Position numbers and translations under genes: made by a program. Under the pieces are notes generated by a model. The model worked only from the letters and a program-made list of their open reading frames with translations. It did no database searches and was not told the origin of the DNA. From DASRCB01 sp035653295 (GTDB lineage: Bacteria > Acidobacteriota > Terriglobia > Bryobacterales > Bryobacteraceae), in NCBI GenBank assembly GCA_035653295.1, contig DASRCB010000432.1, positions 1 through 23,524 on the forward strand: a DNA stretch of 23,524 bases, in the 5' to 3' direction. Below are positions 9,096 to 16,359 of this stretch, piece after piece (the first letter of the stretch is position 1; each line of letters starts with the position of its first letter).

Positions 9096-9248
9096 CCGAT
9101 CTTATGCGGTTCCGAAGGCGCCACAGATACTCGCTCAGTCGGGGATGTGGAGGACTATCTCGGAGCGAGCGCTTCGATCAGGCCAATGAGCTCTGGCAAA
9201 TTGCAGCTGACCATCTACCAAGCCTCGTCCAGATCCACACCTTCGTTT

Positions 9249-9266
9249 TGACCAGACGACTGGTCA
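9249..9266. promoter_or_regulatory. Perfect 7-bp palindrome, operator-like
   Basis: TGACCAG-ACGA-CTGGTCA is a perfect inverted repeat in the 191-bp gap between the decarboxylase start (9095) and the stop of the upstream secreted-protein gene (9287). It resembles TetR-family operators in size and symmetry. It could control the decarboxylase operon from about 155 bp upstream. A transcription terminator for 9287-10849 is less likely because the minus strand continues with A's, not U's. Confidence 0.45.
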
Positions 9267-9286
9267 TGTTCAGCCGGTCAACAGGG

Positions 9287-10849
9287 TTAGCCTCCGACCG
9301 TCCACTGGCCCACCTGCGTCCAGCCGGCGCGTCTACCAGCGAAATCGATCACATAACCCCAAATCTGCCTGACCCCATCGAACATCGCGGTGAAGGTCAG
9401 ATCGACGGTGATGATCACGGTGTTGCCCGACATCGAAACCGCCGACGTCGCTGCGTTCAGTGTGCACCGGCTGTTCTGCACCATTCCGTTGGCTCCGACC
9501 GTGACCGGACCAGCCCACGTTGCGCCATCGTCGGCAACGAGGTAAAGTTGTCGCGTCCAGGAGATGTACATTACCTCGCAGCCTCCGCTGAACAGCATCC
9601 AGGCGCGTGCAATGTCCCCGGCTCCGTTGGGGTCGGAGAACTGGAACTGGAACTGGCCGCTCATGCCGCGGGGGGGCGCCGGCGGCGTGAGGGCTCCGAC
9701 GCTGGGCGACTGCTCCGGGCCCGCACTTACGGTCCAGTTGCCCACATTGGTCCAGCCAGCCAGCTCGCCTGCTTTATCCTGCACGTAGGCCCAGATCTGT
9801 TTTTCGCCGTTTGCGGCGGCGGTAAAGCTCAGATCCAGGGTGATGGTCAGGTTATTCCCGGATCGCGTCGCCGCTGAAGTCGCCGCATTCAGCGTGCACT
9901 GGCTGTTCTGTAACTGACCGCTCCCGCCGGGCACCAAGTAGCTGAGCCAGCTCTGAGCGTTATCGGCGGCAAGGTATAGCCGTCCCGTCGACGCTACCCA
10001 GGATATCTCGCAGGCGTTTGCCGCGGAGCGAGTGGCGCTGAACAGCACGTACGTTCGCGCGATATCGCCGCCGCCGTTCGGATCGGAGAACTGGAACTGA
10101 AACTTTCCCGAACTTCCGTACCCGCTTCCCGGCATAATTACGGTTCCGACGCTTGGCGGCGCCTCGGGAATGGCAGGACCGATGGTTGCCATCAGGGCTG
10201 TGCTGTCATTGTAAAAACCGCCTGAACCGTACCCCACCGAGAAGTCAATGCGATCGCCGGCGGTCACGTCGAGCGTGATCTGGAACGACTTCGCGTTGCC
10301 TAGTCCATTGATGTAGTCGGAAAACAGGACCGCGGAGGAATTCAGCAGGATGGAAACGTCGGTAGTCGTGCTGACATCGGCGCCTTCAAAGGCCCCCTGA
10401 ATGCTGATCTTAGCGGATGCCGGTGCGGTCCAGCGCAGCACGCTGTTCTCGCCGTGCGGCCCCGGATGGAGAAGCAGCATCTGCGCCGGTAAGATAATCG
10501 TGGTTCCACACGTGGCGACGCCGCCGCTTGTGTTGGCGACGAGTAACGGATCGCCGCTGTCAATGTTGTGGTACCAGCCGCTGAGTCCGGCGCAACCCCA
10601 GTATGGAAACGTAGTTGACGTCTCATCGTAGGGGATAAACGTCGAGCCCCGCGTTGCCGTGTATCCGTACGACCACGGACCGTTTGGGTTCGAATTCATC
10701 GAGAAATCTGCAAATGCATCCGACGTCTGTGCATAAACACCGGCGCAAAACAATAAGTACAGAACAAAGCTGAATACCCAGGTGTGACGGCGCACACTGA
10801 ACAGGACGTCTGTAAGGCACGAGACTTCCTGCGCTGCAACTGAGCGCAT
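9287..10849 (-). CDS. Secreted protein with two tandem copies of a ~140-residue Ig-like domain
   Basis: 520 residues. After a signal peptide (hydrophobic core VFSFVLYLLFCAGVYA, cleavage near residue 40) comes a beta-rich domain (about 45-225; MNSNPNGPWSYGY, later DRIDFSVGYGSGGFYNDST) resembling carbohydrate-binding-like sandwiches of exported bacterial proteins. Two related domains follow, about 232-374 and 382-518. They share FQFQFSDPNG-GDIAR, LYL-ADD/DNA, QNS-CTLNAATSA, SGN---T-DL-FTA and QIW-YV-D-AG--AGWT-VG-WTV. I associate this repeat with many Solibacter-type exported proteins (memory, not checked). Function is unknown; an extracellular binding or surface role is inferred. AGGAGG lies 8 nt before the ATG and supports the start. 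Confidence 0.85.
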   Translation of the reverse strand: MRSVAAQEVSCLTDVLFSVRRHTWVFSFVLYLLFCAGVYAQTSDAFADFSMNSNPNGPWSYGYTATRGSTFIPYDETSTTFPYWGCAGLSGWYHNIDSGDPLLVANTSGGVATCGTTIILPAQMLLLHPGPHGENSVLRWTAPASAKISIQGAFEGADVSTTTDVSILLNSSAVLFSDYINGLGNAKSFQITLDVTAGDRIDFSVGYGSGGFYNDSTALMATIGPAIPEAPPSVGTVIMPGSGYGSSGKFQFQFSDPNGGGDIARTYVLFSATRSAANACEISWVASTGRLYLAADNAQSWLSYLVPGGSGQLQNSQCTLNAATSAATRSGNNLTITLDLSFTAAANGEKQIWAYVQDKAGELAGWTNVGNWTVSAGPEQSPSVGALTPPAPPRGMSGQFQFQFSDPNGAGDIARAWMLFSGGCEVMYISWTRQLYLVADDGATWAGPVTVGANGMVQNSRCTLNAATSAVSMSGNTVIITVDLTFTAMFDGVRQIWGYVIDFAGRRAGWTQVGQWTVGG

Positions 10850-10893
10850 GAAAGACGCCTCCTCTGGAGAGCGATCTGTCTTGTGACGCGTTC

Positions 10894-10922
10894 AGTATAC
10901 GCTCGGGCCGGTCCGGTTACAA
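10894..10922 (-). promoter_or_regulatory. Sigma70-like promoter of the tandem-domain secreted protein
   Basis: On the minus strand TTGTAA (10922-10917) and TATACT (10899-10894) are separated by exactly 17 bp. The gene's ATG is at 10849 with AGGAGG at 10863-10858, giving a leader of about 38 nt. Confidence 0.65.
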
Positions 10923-11149
10923 TGACCGAACTTCGGGACGACGTGCCGGAATGAAGCCAGGGATGAATGCGGATCGGCACGGTCACAGGCGCGCATTCGT
11001 CGGATTTGATCAGCGGCGGATAATCAACTCGCGGATTTCTTTGCGGTCTCCGCGAACCGTAACGGCCGAATAATCGAGAAGTAATCGATGAACTTCTTTT
11101 TCGGGTCGATGTTGGCGGGCGAGCCGCCCTTGCGCTCGAGCAGCGGTAT
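10923..11149. other. Gene-poor intergenic stretch; possible decayed coding remnant
   Basis: I see no convincing gene here. A minus-strand frame (about 11233-11024) gives a protein-like tail, ANIDPKKKFIDYFSIIRPL, richer in Lys, Ile and Phe than chance frames nearby. I do not recognise it; it may be the end of a decayed gene or chance. Confidence 0.3.
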
Positions 11150-11404
11150 CCCGCTGCGCGCGTTCCACAGCATCATGGCCACTCTGAGCACGACGAGACG
11201 AGGAACCGGAGGCTGCTGCCGCAATCCATTCAATTACCTGCGGCACAGTGCGGCAATGCTCTATTTGCGCAGGGCGTCCATCCAAAGACGGTCATGAACA
11301 TTCCTGGCCACAGCGACTTGGAAACAACGATGAAGATTTCCGGCCATGTGCTCGATCAGATGAAGCGCGATGCGGCATCGAAATGGACGAGGTTTTCGGT
11401 GTAG
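11150..11404 (+). pseudogene. Decayed tyrosine recombinase (phage-type integrase), C-terminal part
   Basis: Two frames together spell the C-terminal catalytic half of a tyrosine recombinase. The first (to about 11255) reads CRNPFNYLRHSAAML, matching the family pattern RIPFHDLRHSAATL. The second continues LFAQGVHPKTVMNIPGHSDL, then ETTMKISGHVLDQMKRDAAS, and stops at 11404. Adding one base near 11257 joins them into one frame, so a single-base deletion is likely. Key residues are also lost: the box-II His is Asn (FNYLR), LGH is PGH, and the nucleophilic Tyr expected in 'KIY-HV' is Ser. The upstream limit is vague: clear from about 11205, weaker to 11150. The gene ends 68 bp from the 3' end of tRNA-Pro, the usual location of an integrase beside its attachment site. 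Confidence 0.75.
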
Positions 11405-11408
11405 CTAC

Positions 11409-11450
11409 CAGTTCAGCTACCAGCGCGGTTATTGCCGCCCCTGTGAACTG
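11409..11450. repeat. Two-tier stem-loop beside the tRNA 3' end
   Basis: CAGTTCA (11409-11415) pairs with TGAACTG (11444-11450), and inside it GCGG (11425-11428) pairs with CCGC (11435-11438). It lies 22 nt beyond the tRNA-Pro 3' end and just after the integrase relic. It may be the tRNA terminator without a U-tract, or part of an old attachment region. A short direct repeat, AGCTACCAG, also occurs at about 11403 and 11415. Confidence 0.4.
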
Positions 11451-11472
11451 ATCTAAGTGATCGGTGGGAAAT

Positions 11473-11550
11473 TGGTCGGGGCGAGTGGATTCGAACCACC
11501 GACCTCCTGGTCCCGAACCAGGCGCTCTAGCCAGGCTGAGCCACGCCCCG
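11473..11550 (-). tRNA. tRNA-Pro (anticodon CGG), CCA encoded
   Basis: Minus-strand cloverleaf: acceptor CGGGGCG pairs with CGCCCCG; D arm GCTC/GAGC with a CCTGG-containing loop; anticodon stem CCTGG/CCAGG around loop TTCGGGA, giving anticodon CGG (reads CCG). The T arm contains GGTTCGAATCC. The gene ends ACCA, so discriminator A and CCA are encoded (CCA at 11475-11473). It is divergent from the kinase gene. Its 3' end faces the integrase relic. Confidence 0.96.
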
Positions 11551-11587
11551 ATACGTGTGCGCTGTCTCCCTCAGTTTACACCAGCCC

Positions 11588-11593
11588 TATAAT
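11588..11593 (+). promoter_or_regulatory. Consensus -10 (TATAAT) before the kinase gene
   Basis: A perfect TATAAT lies 19 bp before the ATG at 11613; no good -35 is visible 16-18 bp upstream. Transcription would begin near 11600, placing the GAGGG ribosome-binding site (11599-11603) at the very 5' end of the RNA. It may be a real weak promoter or coincidental. Confidence 0.35.
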
Positions 11594-11612
11594 CCATTGA
11601 GGGCTTCCTCAC

Positions 11613-13889
11613 ATGGACCGGCAGACCATCGGCGCTTATCAGATCGTGCGCGAGCTCGGGCGCGGCGGCATGGGCATCGTTTATCAGGGCTTCGATTCCG
11701 CCATCGGACGGCCCGTCGCCATCAAGACTATCCGCCTCGAGCCCGGCATGGCTCCCGGCGAGGACGCCGAGCTCCGCGCGCGCTTCGTGCGCGAGGCCAG
11801 CGCCGCGGGCAAACTCTCGCACCCCGGCATCGTCACCGTCTATCAGCTCGGCGAAGACGGCCCCGACCTGTTCATCGCGATGGAGTACGTCCCCGGCGGA
11901 AATCTTGAAGACCTTCTGAAGAAGCGCCCGCGCCTCGATCCGGAACACGCGTCCTCCATCCTTCGGCAGGTGGCCGACGCGCTCGATTACGCTCATCAGT
12001 CTGGGATCGTGCATCGTGACGTCAAGCCGCCGAACATTCTGCTCCGCCAGGACGGCTGCGTCAAGATCGCCGACTTCGGGATCGCCAAAGTGATTGAAGC
12101 CGTCACACAGGCCATGACCCGCACCGGCGCGAGCCTCGGCTCGCCATCCTATATGTCGCCGGAACAGGTGCGCGGAGAGAAAGTGGACGGCCGCTCCGAC
12201 CAGTTCTCGCTGGCCATCGCCGCGTTTCGCATGCTCACCGGCCGGCTGCCGTTCGAGGCCGAGTCGGCGCACGCGGTCATGTACCAGATCGCCAGCCTGG
12301 ACCCGTTTACGCTTGTGGCCGAAGCCGCCACACTTCCGCCCGCCATTCGCGCGACGCTCGGCCGCGCGCTCGCGAAGAACCCACAGGAGCGGTACCCCAC
12401 CTGCGCGGCGTTTGTCCACGAGCTCTCGGGCGCTCCCATGGCCGCTGGCGCCGCCGCCGGCTTCACGGGCTCGACCACCGCACCGTCGCCGCCGACGCAA
12501 CTCCCAACGTCGACGCTGCCGGTGGCGCCGCTCGCCCCTCAAAAGAAGCGCTCGGCCCTCGTGCCGGCAATTGCGCTTATCGCCATCGTTCTGATGGCTG
12601 GCGGTTACCTCGCCCTTCGAAAGAAGACTCTGGCCGGCTCGGGCACCACCACCACCACAGAGCGCAAGCCCGATTCGCCCCTCGTCAAGGCGATCGCGGA
12701 AGGGCGGCTCGACGACGCGCGCAAACTGCTTGCCGGAGGCGCCGACGTAAACGATTCCAACGAGGACGGGACCACCGCCCTGATGCAGGCCGCCGAGGGC
12801 AGCGCCTATATGCCCGACAACACGCCAGCCGTTAGGCTGCTGCTGGACCACGGCGCGCGCGTCGATGCTCAGGACAAGCGCGGGCGCACGGCGTTGTACC
12901 GCGCCACCGCGGAAGGCAAGGAAGGGGCGATGCGGCTCCTTCTCGCGCATAAGGCCGATCCGAATCACAAAGCGAACGACGGCTCCACGCCTCTGCTGGA
13001 GGCCATCACCTTCGGCAAGCCCGCCGCCGCAAACCTCCTGCTCGACAACCACGCGGCGGTTGACACCGCCGACGCGCAGGGGAACACTCCCCTGATCGTA
13101 GCTGCGGAGGGCACCGCGTACATGCCCAACAACGCGCCGCTGGTGAAGCTTCTGCTCGATCGCGGCGCGCGCGTCGACGCTCAGGATAATCAGGGCCGCA
13201 CCGCACTGTACCGCGCGGCGTCGGAAGGAAAGGTGGACGCGGTAAAGCTGCTGCTCGATGCGCGCGCGGACATCAACGCAAAGACCTCCAACGGCTCGAC
13301 GCCACTGCTCGCCGCGGTGACCTTCGGAAAGATGCCCATGGTGGAGCTGCTGCTTCAGCAGCACGCCGACGTGCAGATCCCGGATGCTCAGGGCAACACG
13401 CCGATGCTGGTCGCGTCTGAAGGCACTGCCTACATGCCCAACAACGTCCCACTGGTCACGGCGCTGCTGGCAGCGCACGCGAAGGTCACCGATCAGGACT
13501 CGCAGGGCCGCACTCCGCTGTACCGCGCCGCGGCCGAAGGGAAAGAGGAGGCCATGCGGGTGCTGCTGGACAACAAGGCGGATGTGAATGCACAAGCCTC
13601 GAATGGCTGGACGCCGCTGCTGGCCGCCGTCACCTACGGCAAACTCGGCGCCGCCACGCTGCTGCTGGACCGCGGGGCCAACCCCAACCTCGCGGACGCC
13701 AATGGGACCACTCCGCTCATGGCCGTCGCGCAGAACAACCCCTATATAAAGGACCCGGCCCCGGTAATCCGGCTGCTCCTCTCTCACGGCGCAAAACCGG
13801 ATCTCGCCGACAACCAGAACCGCACTGCGATGACCATGGCCACCCGCGACAAGAACTCGGCGGCAATTGCTGCCCTCAACGGGAAATAA
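11613..13889 (+). CDS. Transmembrane Ser/Thr protein kinase with C-terminal ankyrin repeats
   Basis: 758 residues. The Hanks-type (PknB-like) kinase domain covers about 9-275: P-loop GRGGMGIVYQG (16-26), Lys38 in VAIK, catalytic Asp136 in HRDVKPPN, DFG at 154-156 and SPEQVRG in the activation segment. All catalytic residues are present, so it should be active; HRDVKPPN varies slightly from the usual KPxN. A Pro/Thr-rich linker leads to KKR (311-313) and one membrane helix (about 315-335, ALVPAIALIAIVLMAGGYLA). About 12 ankyrin repeats follow (352-758), predicted outside the cytoplasm. They form a three-ankyrin super-repeat of exactly 104 residues. GAGGG lies 9 nt before the ATG. The ankyrins probably sense or bind a partner; target unknown. 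glpK starts 7 bp downstream. Confidence 0.93.
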   Translation: MDRQTIGAYQIVRELGRGGMGIVYQGFDSAIGRPVAIKTIRLEPGMAPGEDAELRARFVREASAAGKLSHPGIVTVYQLGEDGPDLFIAMEYVPGGNLEDLLKKRPRLDPEHASSILRQVADALDYAHQSGIVHRDVKPPNILLRQDGCVKIADFGIAKVIEAVTQAMTRTGASLGSPSYMSPEQVRGEKVDGRSDQFSLAIAAFRMLTGRLPFEAESAHAVMYQIASLDPFTLVAEAATLPPAIRATLGRALAKNPQERYPTCAAFVHELSGAPMAAGAAAGFTGSTTAPSPPTQLPTSTLPVAPLAPQKKRSALVPAIALIAIVLMAGGYLALRKKTLAGSGTTTTTERKPDSPLVKAIAEGRLDDARKLLAGGADVNDSNEDGTTALMQAAEGSAYMPDNTPAVRLLLDHGARVDAQDKRGRTALYRATAEGKEGAMRLLLAHKADPNHKANDGSTPLLEAITFGKPAAANLLLDNHAAVDTADAQGNTPLIVAAEGTAYMPNNAPLVKLLLDRGARVDAQDNQGRTALYRAASEGKVDAVKLLLDARADINAKTSNGSTPLLAAVTFGKMPMVELLLQQHADVQIPDAQGNTPMLVASEGTAYMPNNVPLVTALLAAHAKVTDQDSQGRTPLYRAAAEGKEEAMRVLLDNKADVNAQASNGWTPLLAAVTYGKLGAATLLLDRGANPNLADANGTTPLMAVAQNNPYIKDPAPVIRLLLSHGAKPDLADNQNRTAMTMATRDKNSAAIAALNGK
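12768..13889 (+). repeat. 312-bp coding tandem super-repeat (three ankyrins per unit)
   Basis: Units start near 12768, 13080, 13392 and 13704 (last one partial). The anchor codon in AEG-AYMP-N-P falls at 12810, 13122, 13434 and 13746, exactly 312 bp apart each time. Each unit holds one long ankyrin (about 38 residues, with the AYMPNN insertion) and two of 33. Copies are clearly related at DNA level, indicating duplication of a three-repeat block. Confidence 0.92.
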
Positions 13890-13896
13890 CACTCAG

Positions 13897-15387
13897 ATGC
13901 CCTACATCCTAGCCCTCGACCAGGGCACGACCAGCTCACGCGCCATCGTTTTCGATCATGAGGGCGCAATCCGCGGCGTGGCCCAGAAGGAGTTCCAGCA
14001 AATCTTCCCCAGGCCCGGATGGGTGGAACATAACCCCGAAGAGATCTGGACCTCGCAAATCACGACCGCGAGCGAGGCCGTTTCTCGCGCCGGCGTGCGC
14101 CCCGGCGAGATCGCGGGGATCGGCATTACGAATCAGCGCGAAACGGTGGTCATGTGGGATCGGCAGACGGGAGAGCCGGTTGGCAATGCGATCGTCTGGC
14201 AGGATCGGCGGACGGCCGGGTTCTGCGACGCACTCCGGCGCGACGGCCACGAGCCGCTGATTCGCGAACGCACCGGCCTGCTCATCGATGCCTATTTCTC
14301 CGCCAGCAAGATCGCCTGGCTGCTCGATAACGTTACGGGCCTGCGCGAACGGGCCGAACGGGGCGAGATTGCCGCCGGCACGATCGACAGCTGGCTGGTG
14401 TGGAAACTTACGCGCGGCGCGCTGCACATCACCGACCCGAGCAACGCATCGCGCACCATGCTGTTCAACATCCACACGGGCGCCTGGGATGACGACCTGC
14501 AGCGCGTCTTTCGAATTCCAGCCAGCGTCCTGCCCGAGGTGCGCTCTTCGAGTGACCCGTATGGCGAGGTGGCCACCAGCCTCGACCTCGGTGGCGTGCC
14601 TATCGCCGGAATCGCCGGCGACCAGCAGGCCGCCCTCTTCGGGCAGCTTTGCACCGAGCCGGGCCTCACCAAGAACACGTACGGCACAGGCTGTTTCATG
14701 CTGCGCAACACGGGAACGCACGCGCCCGAGTCGCGCCATCGGCTGCTGAGCACGGTCGCGTGGAAGATCGCTGACCGCACCGAATACGCGCTCGAGGGGA
14801 GCGTATTTATCGGCGGGGCGGTGGTGCAGTGGCTGCGCGATGGCCTGGGTCTGATCCGCGCCTCAGCGGACGTCGAAGCGCTCGCGGCATCCGTTCCCGA
14901 CAACGGCGGTGTGTATCTGGTCCCCGCCTTCGCCGGCCTGGGCGCTCCGCACTGGGATCCGTACGCCCGTGGCGCCCTGGTGGGGATCACTCGCGGCATT
15001 ACCGCCGGACACGTCGCGCGCGCGGCGCTCGAGTCAATCGCCTATCAGGTCGCCGATCTGCTCGACGCCATGCACGCCGACAGCAGCCAGCCGCTTACCG
15101 AACTGCGCGTCGACGGCGGCGCGGCATGCGATGACTTACTGATGCAGTTTCAGGCGGACATCCTTGGCATTCCGGTGATTCGCCCTGCGCTGACGGAAAC
15201 AACCGCGGCCGGCGCGGCGTATTTGGCCGGCCTCGCCGTGGGTTTTTGGAAAGACACGAGGGAGCTGGCCACTCACTGGCGCGTGGAGCGGCGCTTCGAA
15301 CCCGCCATGAAGGCAGACAAGGCCGAGGAGTTGCGCCGCCGCTGGACGGCAGCGGTCGAACGGGCGCGCGAGTGGGAAACTTCCTGA
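13897..15387 (+). CDS. glpK: Glycerol kinase
   Basis: 496-residue FGGY-family kinase that phosphorylates glycerol with ATP to sn-glycerol 3-phosphate in the cytosol. Recognisable glycerol-kinase motifs: ALDQGTTSSRAIVFD (5-19), GWVEHNPEEIW, GITNQRETVVMWD, SKIAWLLDNV, TYGTGCFMLRNTG, AFAGLGAPHWDPYARG and LRVDGGAACDDLLMQFQAD. Length is standard. An in-frame start at 13867 would overlap the kinase gene; the DQGTTSSR motif is always within about ten residues of the N-terminus, so 13897 is right. It begins 7 bp after the ankyrin kinase stop and is probably co-transcribed and translationally coupled. No glpF, glpD or glpR is next to it. Confidence 0.97.
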   Translation: MPYILALDQGTTSSRAIVFDHEGAIRGVAQKEFQQIFPRPGWVEHNPEEIWTSQITTASEAVSRAGVRPGEIAGIGITNQRETVVMWDRQTGEPVGNAIVWQDRRTAGFCDALRRDGHEPLIRERTGLLIDAYFSASKIAWLLDNVTGLRERAERGEIAAGTIDSWLVWKLTRGALHITDPSNASRTMLFNIHTGAWDDDLQRVFRIPASVLPEVRSSSDPYGEVATSLDLGGVPIAGIAGDQQAALFGQLCTEPGLTKNTYGTGCFMLRNTGTHAPESRHRLLSTVAWKIADRTEYALEGSVFIGGAVVQWLRDGLGLIRASADVEALAASVPDNGGVYLVPAFAGLGAPHWDPYARGALVGITRGITAGHVARAALESIAYQVADLLDAMHADSSQPLTELRVDGGAACDDLLMQFQADILGIPVIRPALTETTAAGAAYLAGLAVGFWKDTRELATHWRVERRFEPAMKADKAEELRRRWTAAVERAREWETS

Positions 15388-15393
15388 CCCACC

Positions 15394-15430
15394 GGCTTTG
15401 GGGCCAAAGCCTCGCCGTACGGCGGGCTTT
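15394..15430 (+). terminator. Hairpin pair after glpK, possible terminator
   Basis: Seven bases after the glpK stop, GGCTTTGG-GG-CCAAAGCC (15394-15411) is a perfect inverted repeat. CGCCGTACGGCG (15413-15424) is a second palindrome, extendable to GCC(T)CGCCG/CGGCGGGC and followed by TTT. The U-tract is short, so termination may be partial. Confidence 0.45.
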
Positions 15431-15507
15431 CAGGCCGCCTGCTGTGGGCACGACAATGGTGGGGGACAGTCTCCGCTTCGTGGTCATATGATGTAGGCAA
15501 TCCGCCT

Positions 15508-16359
15508 ATGGCCATCGAAGGCGTCCATCACATCGTCTGCCCCGTCGATTTCAGCGATCTCTCCGCCCTCGCACTCCGTTACGCCGACGCCCTGGCGCGC
15601 TGCGCGGGCGCCACGCTTGTCGTGGTCTACGCCAATCCGTTTCTCCCGCCGCCCCATCTCAACACCGAGCAGGTGGCCGAAATGGAACGTCAGTTCCGGC
15701 GGTCGCACGCCGAAGCCGACCAGAGCGTACGCCGGTTCGTCGGCAGCATTCTGATCGGCGACGCGGCGAACATCGAGATCCGCGTCGTAGAAGCTCTGCC
15801 CGTGGAGGGAATCCGCGCGGCGGCCGAGGATGTGCGCGCCGGAATCATCGTCGTCGGCACTCACGGCCAGAGTGGCGTGAACCGGCTCATGATGGGCTCC
15901 GTCGCGGAGCGTCTCATTAATGAGAGCCCCCTGCCGGTGCTGACCGTCCGCGGCAGCGGAGCGCAACTGAACATCCGGCGCATTCTGTGCGCCGTGGATA
16001 ACACCGGCCTGTCGCGCCGGGCGCTGGCGTGGGCCTGCCGCATCGGCCGCTGCTTCGGCGCGCAGGTGATCGCGTTGCATGTTCGCGAGCCCGGCGAGCC
16101 GAGCGGCATCGACGATCTGCGTTCCTGGATTCCGGAAACCATGAGCGCCGGCGCTCTGCTTCGCGAAGGTGACCCGGCGGCGGAAATCGTTTCAGCCGCC
16201 GCCGAAGCGGACCTGGTCGTTATCGGCGCTCATCACCGCCGGTTTCACGGTGCCCAATCCATCGGGCACACCACCGTCCGCGTCGTGCGCCACGCGCCGA
16301 CTCCCGTCATGACCGTCGTCGGCGCGGTCAGCGGCGAAACGTCTGCCGCCACAGATTGA
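15508..16359 (+). CDS. Tandem universal stress protein (two UspA domains)
   Basis: 283 residues with two Usp folds, about 4-149 and 156-272. Domain 1 starts HHIVCPVDFSDLSALALRYA and ends with an intact ATP-binding motif, GTHGQSGVNRLMMGSVAERL (Gly117, Gly120, Gly130, Ser131). Domain 2 starts RRILCAVDNTGLSRRALAWA, but its corresponding loop GAHHRRFHGAQSIGHTTVRV departs from the G-2x-G-9x-G(S/T) rule, so it probably does not bind ATP in the standard way. Such proteins act in the cytosol in stress survival. The gene stands about 120 bp after glpK. Its last 32 bp overlap the end of the convergent sulfatase-like gene. Confidence 0.93.
   Translation: MAIEGVHHIVCPVDFSDLSALALRYADALARCAGATLVVVYANPFLPPPHLNTEQVAEMERQFRRSHAEADQSVRRFVGSILIGDAANIEIRVVEALPVEGIRAAAEDVRAGIIVVGTHGQSGVNRLMMGSVAERLINESPLPVLTVRGSGAQLNIRRILCAVDNTGLSRRALAWACRIGRCFGAQVIALHVREPGEPSGIDDLRSWIPETMSAGALLREGDPAAEIVSAAAEADLVVIGAHHRRFHGAQSIGHTTVRVVRHAPTPVMTVVGAVSGETSAATD

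Noticed and set aside
11404..11480. A plus-strand frame reading GEWIRTTDLLVPNQ through the tRNA
   Set aside because: This is the familiar spurious translation of a tRNA gene's complement, not a protein.
12768..13889. Regular 312-bp repeats as a CRISPR or satellite array
   Set aside because: The repeats are in frame, have no unique spacers and encode ankyrins.
11571..13892. A 773-codon open frame antisense to the whole ankyrin kinase gene
   Set aside because: It arises from the GC-rich codon bias and the 312-bp repeats of the real gene; its translation is repetitive Arg/Gly/Val-rich with no recognisable domain, while the plus strand has full kinase motifs.
13867..13896. An earlier in-frame start for glycerol kinase
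   Set aside because: It would overlap the kinase stop, and the N-terminal ALDQGTTSSR motif places the true start at 13897.
15394..15430. Paired hairpins after glpK as a riboswitch for the stress-protein gene
   Set aside because: Too short and without a conserved core; a partial terminator is the simpler explanation.
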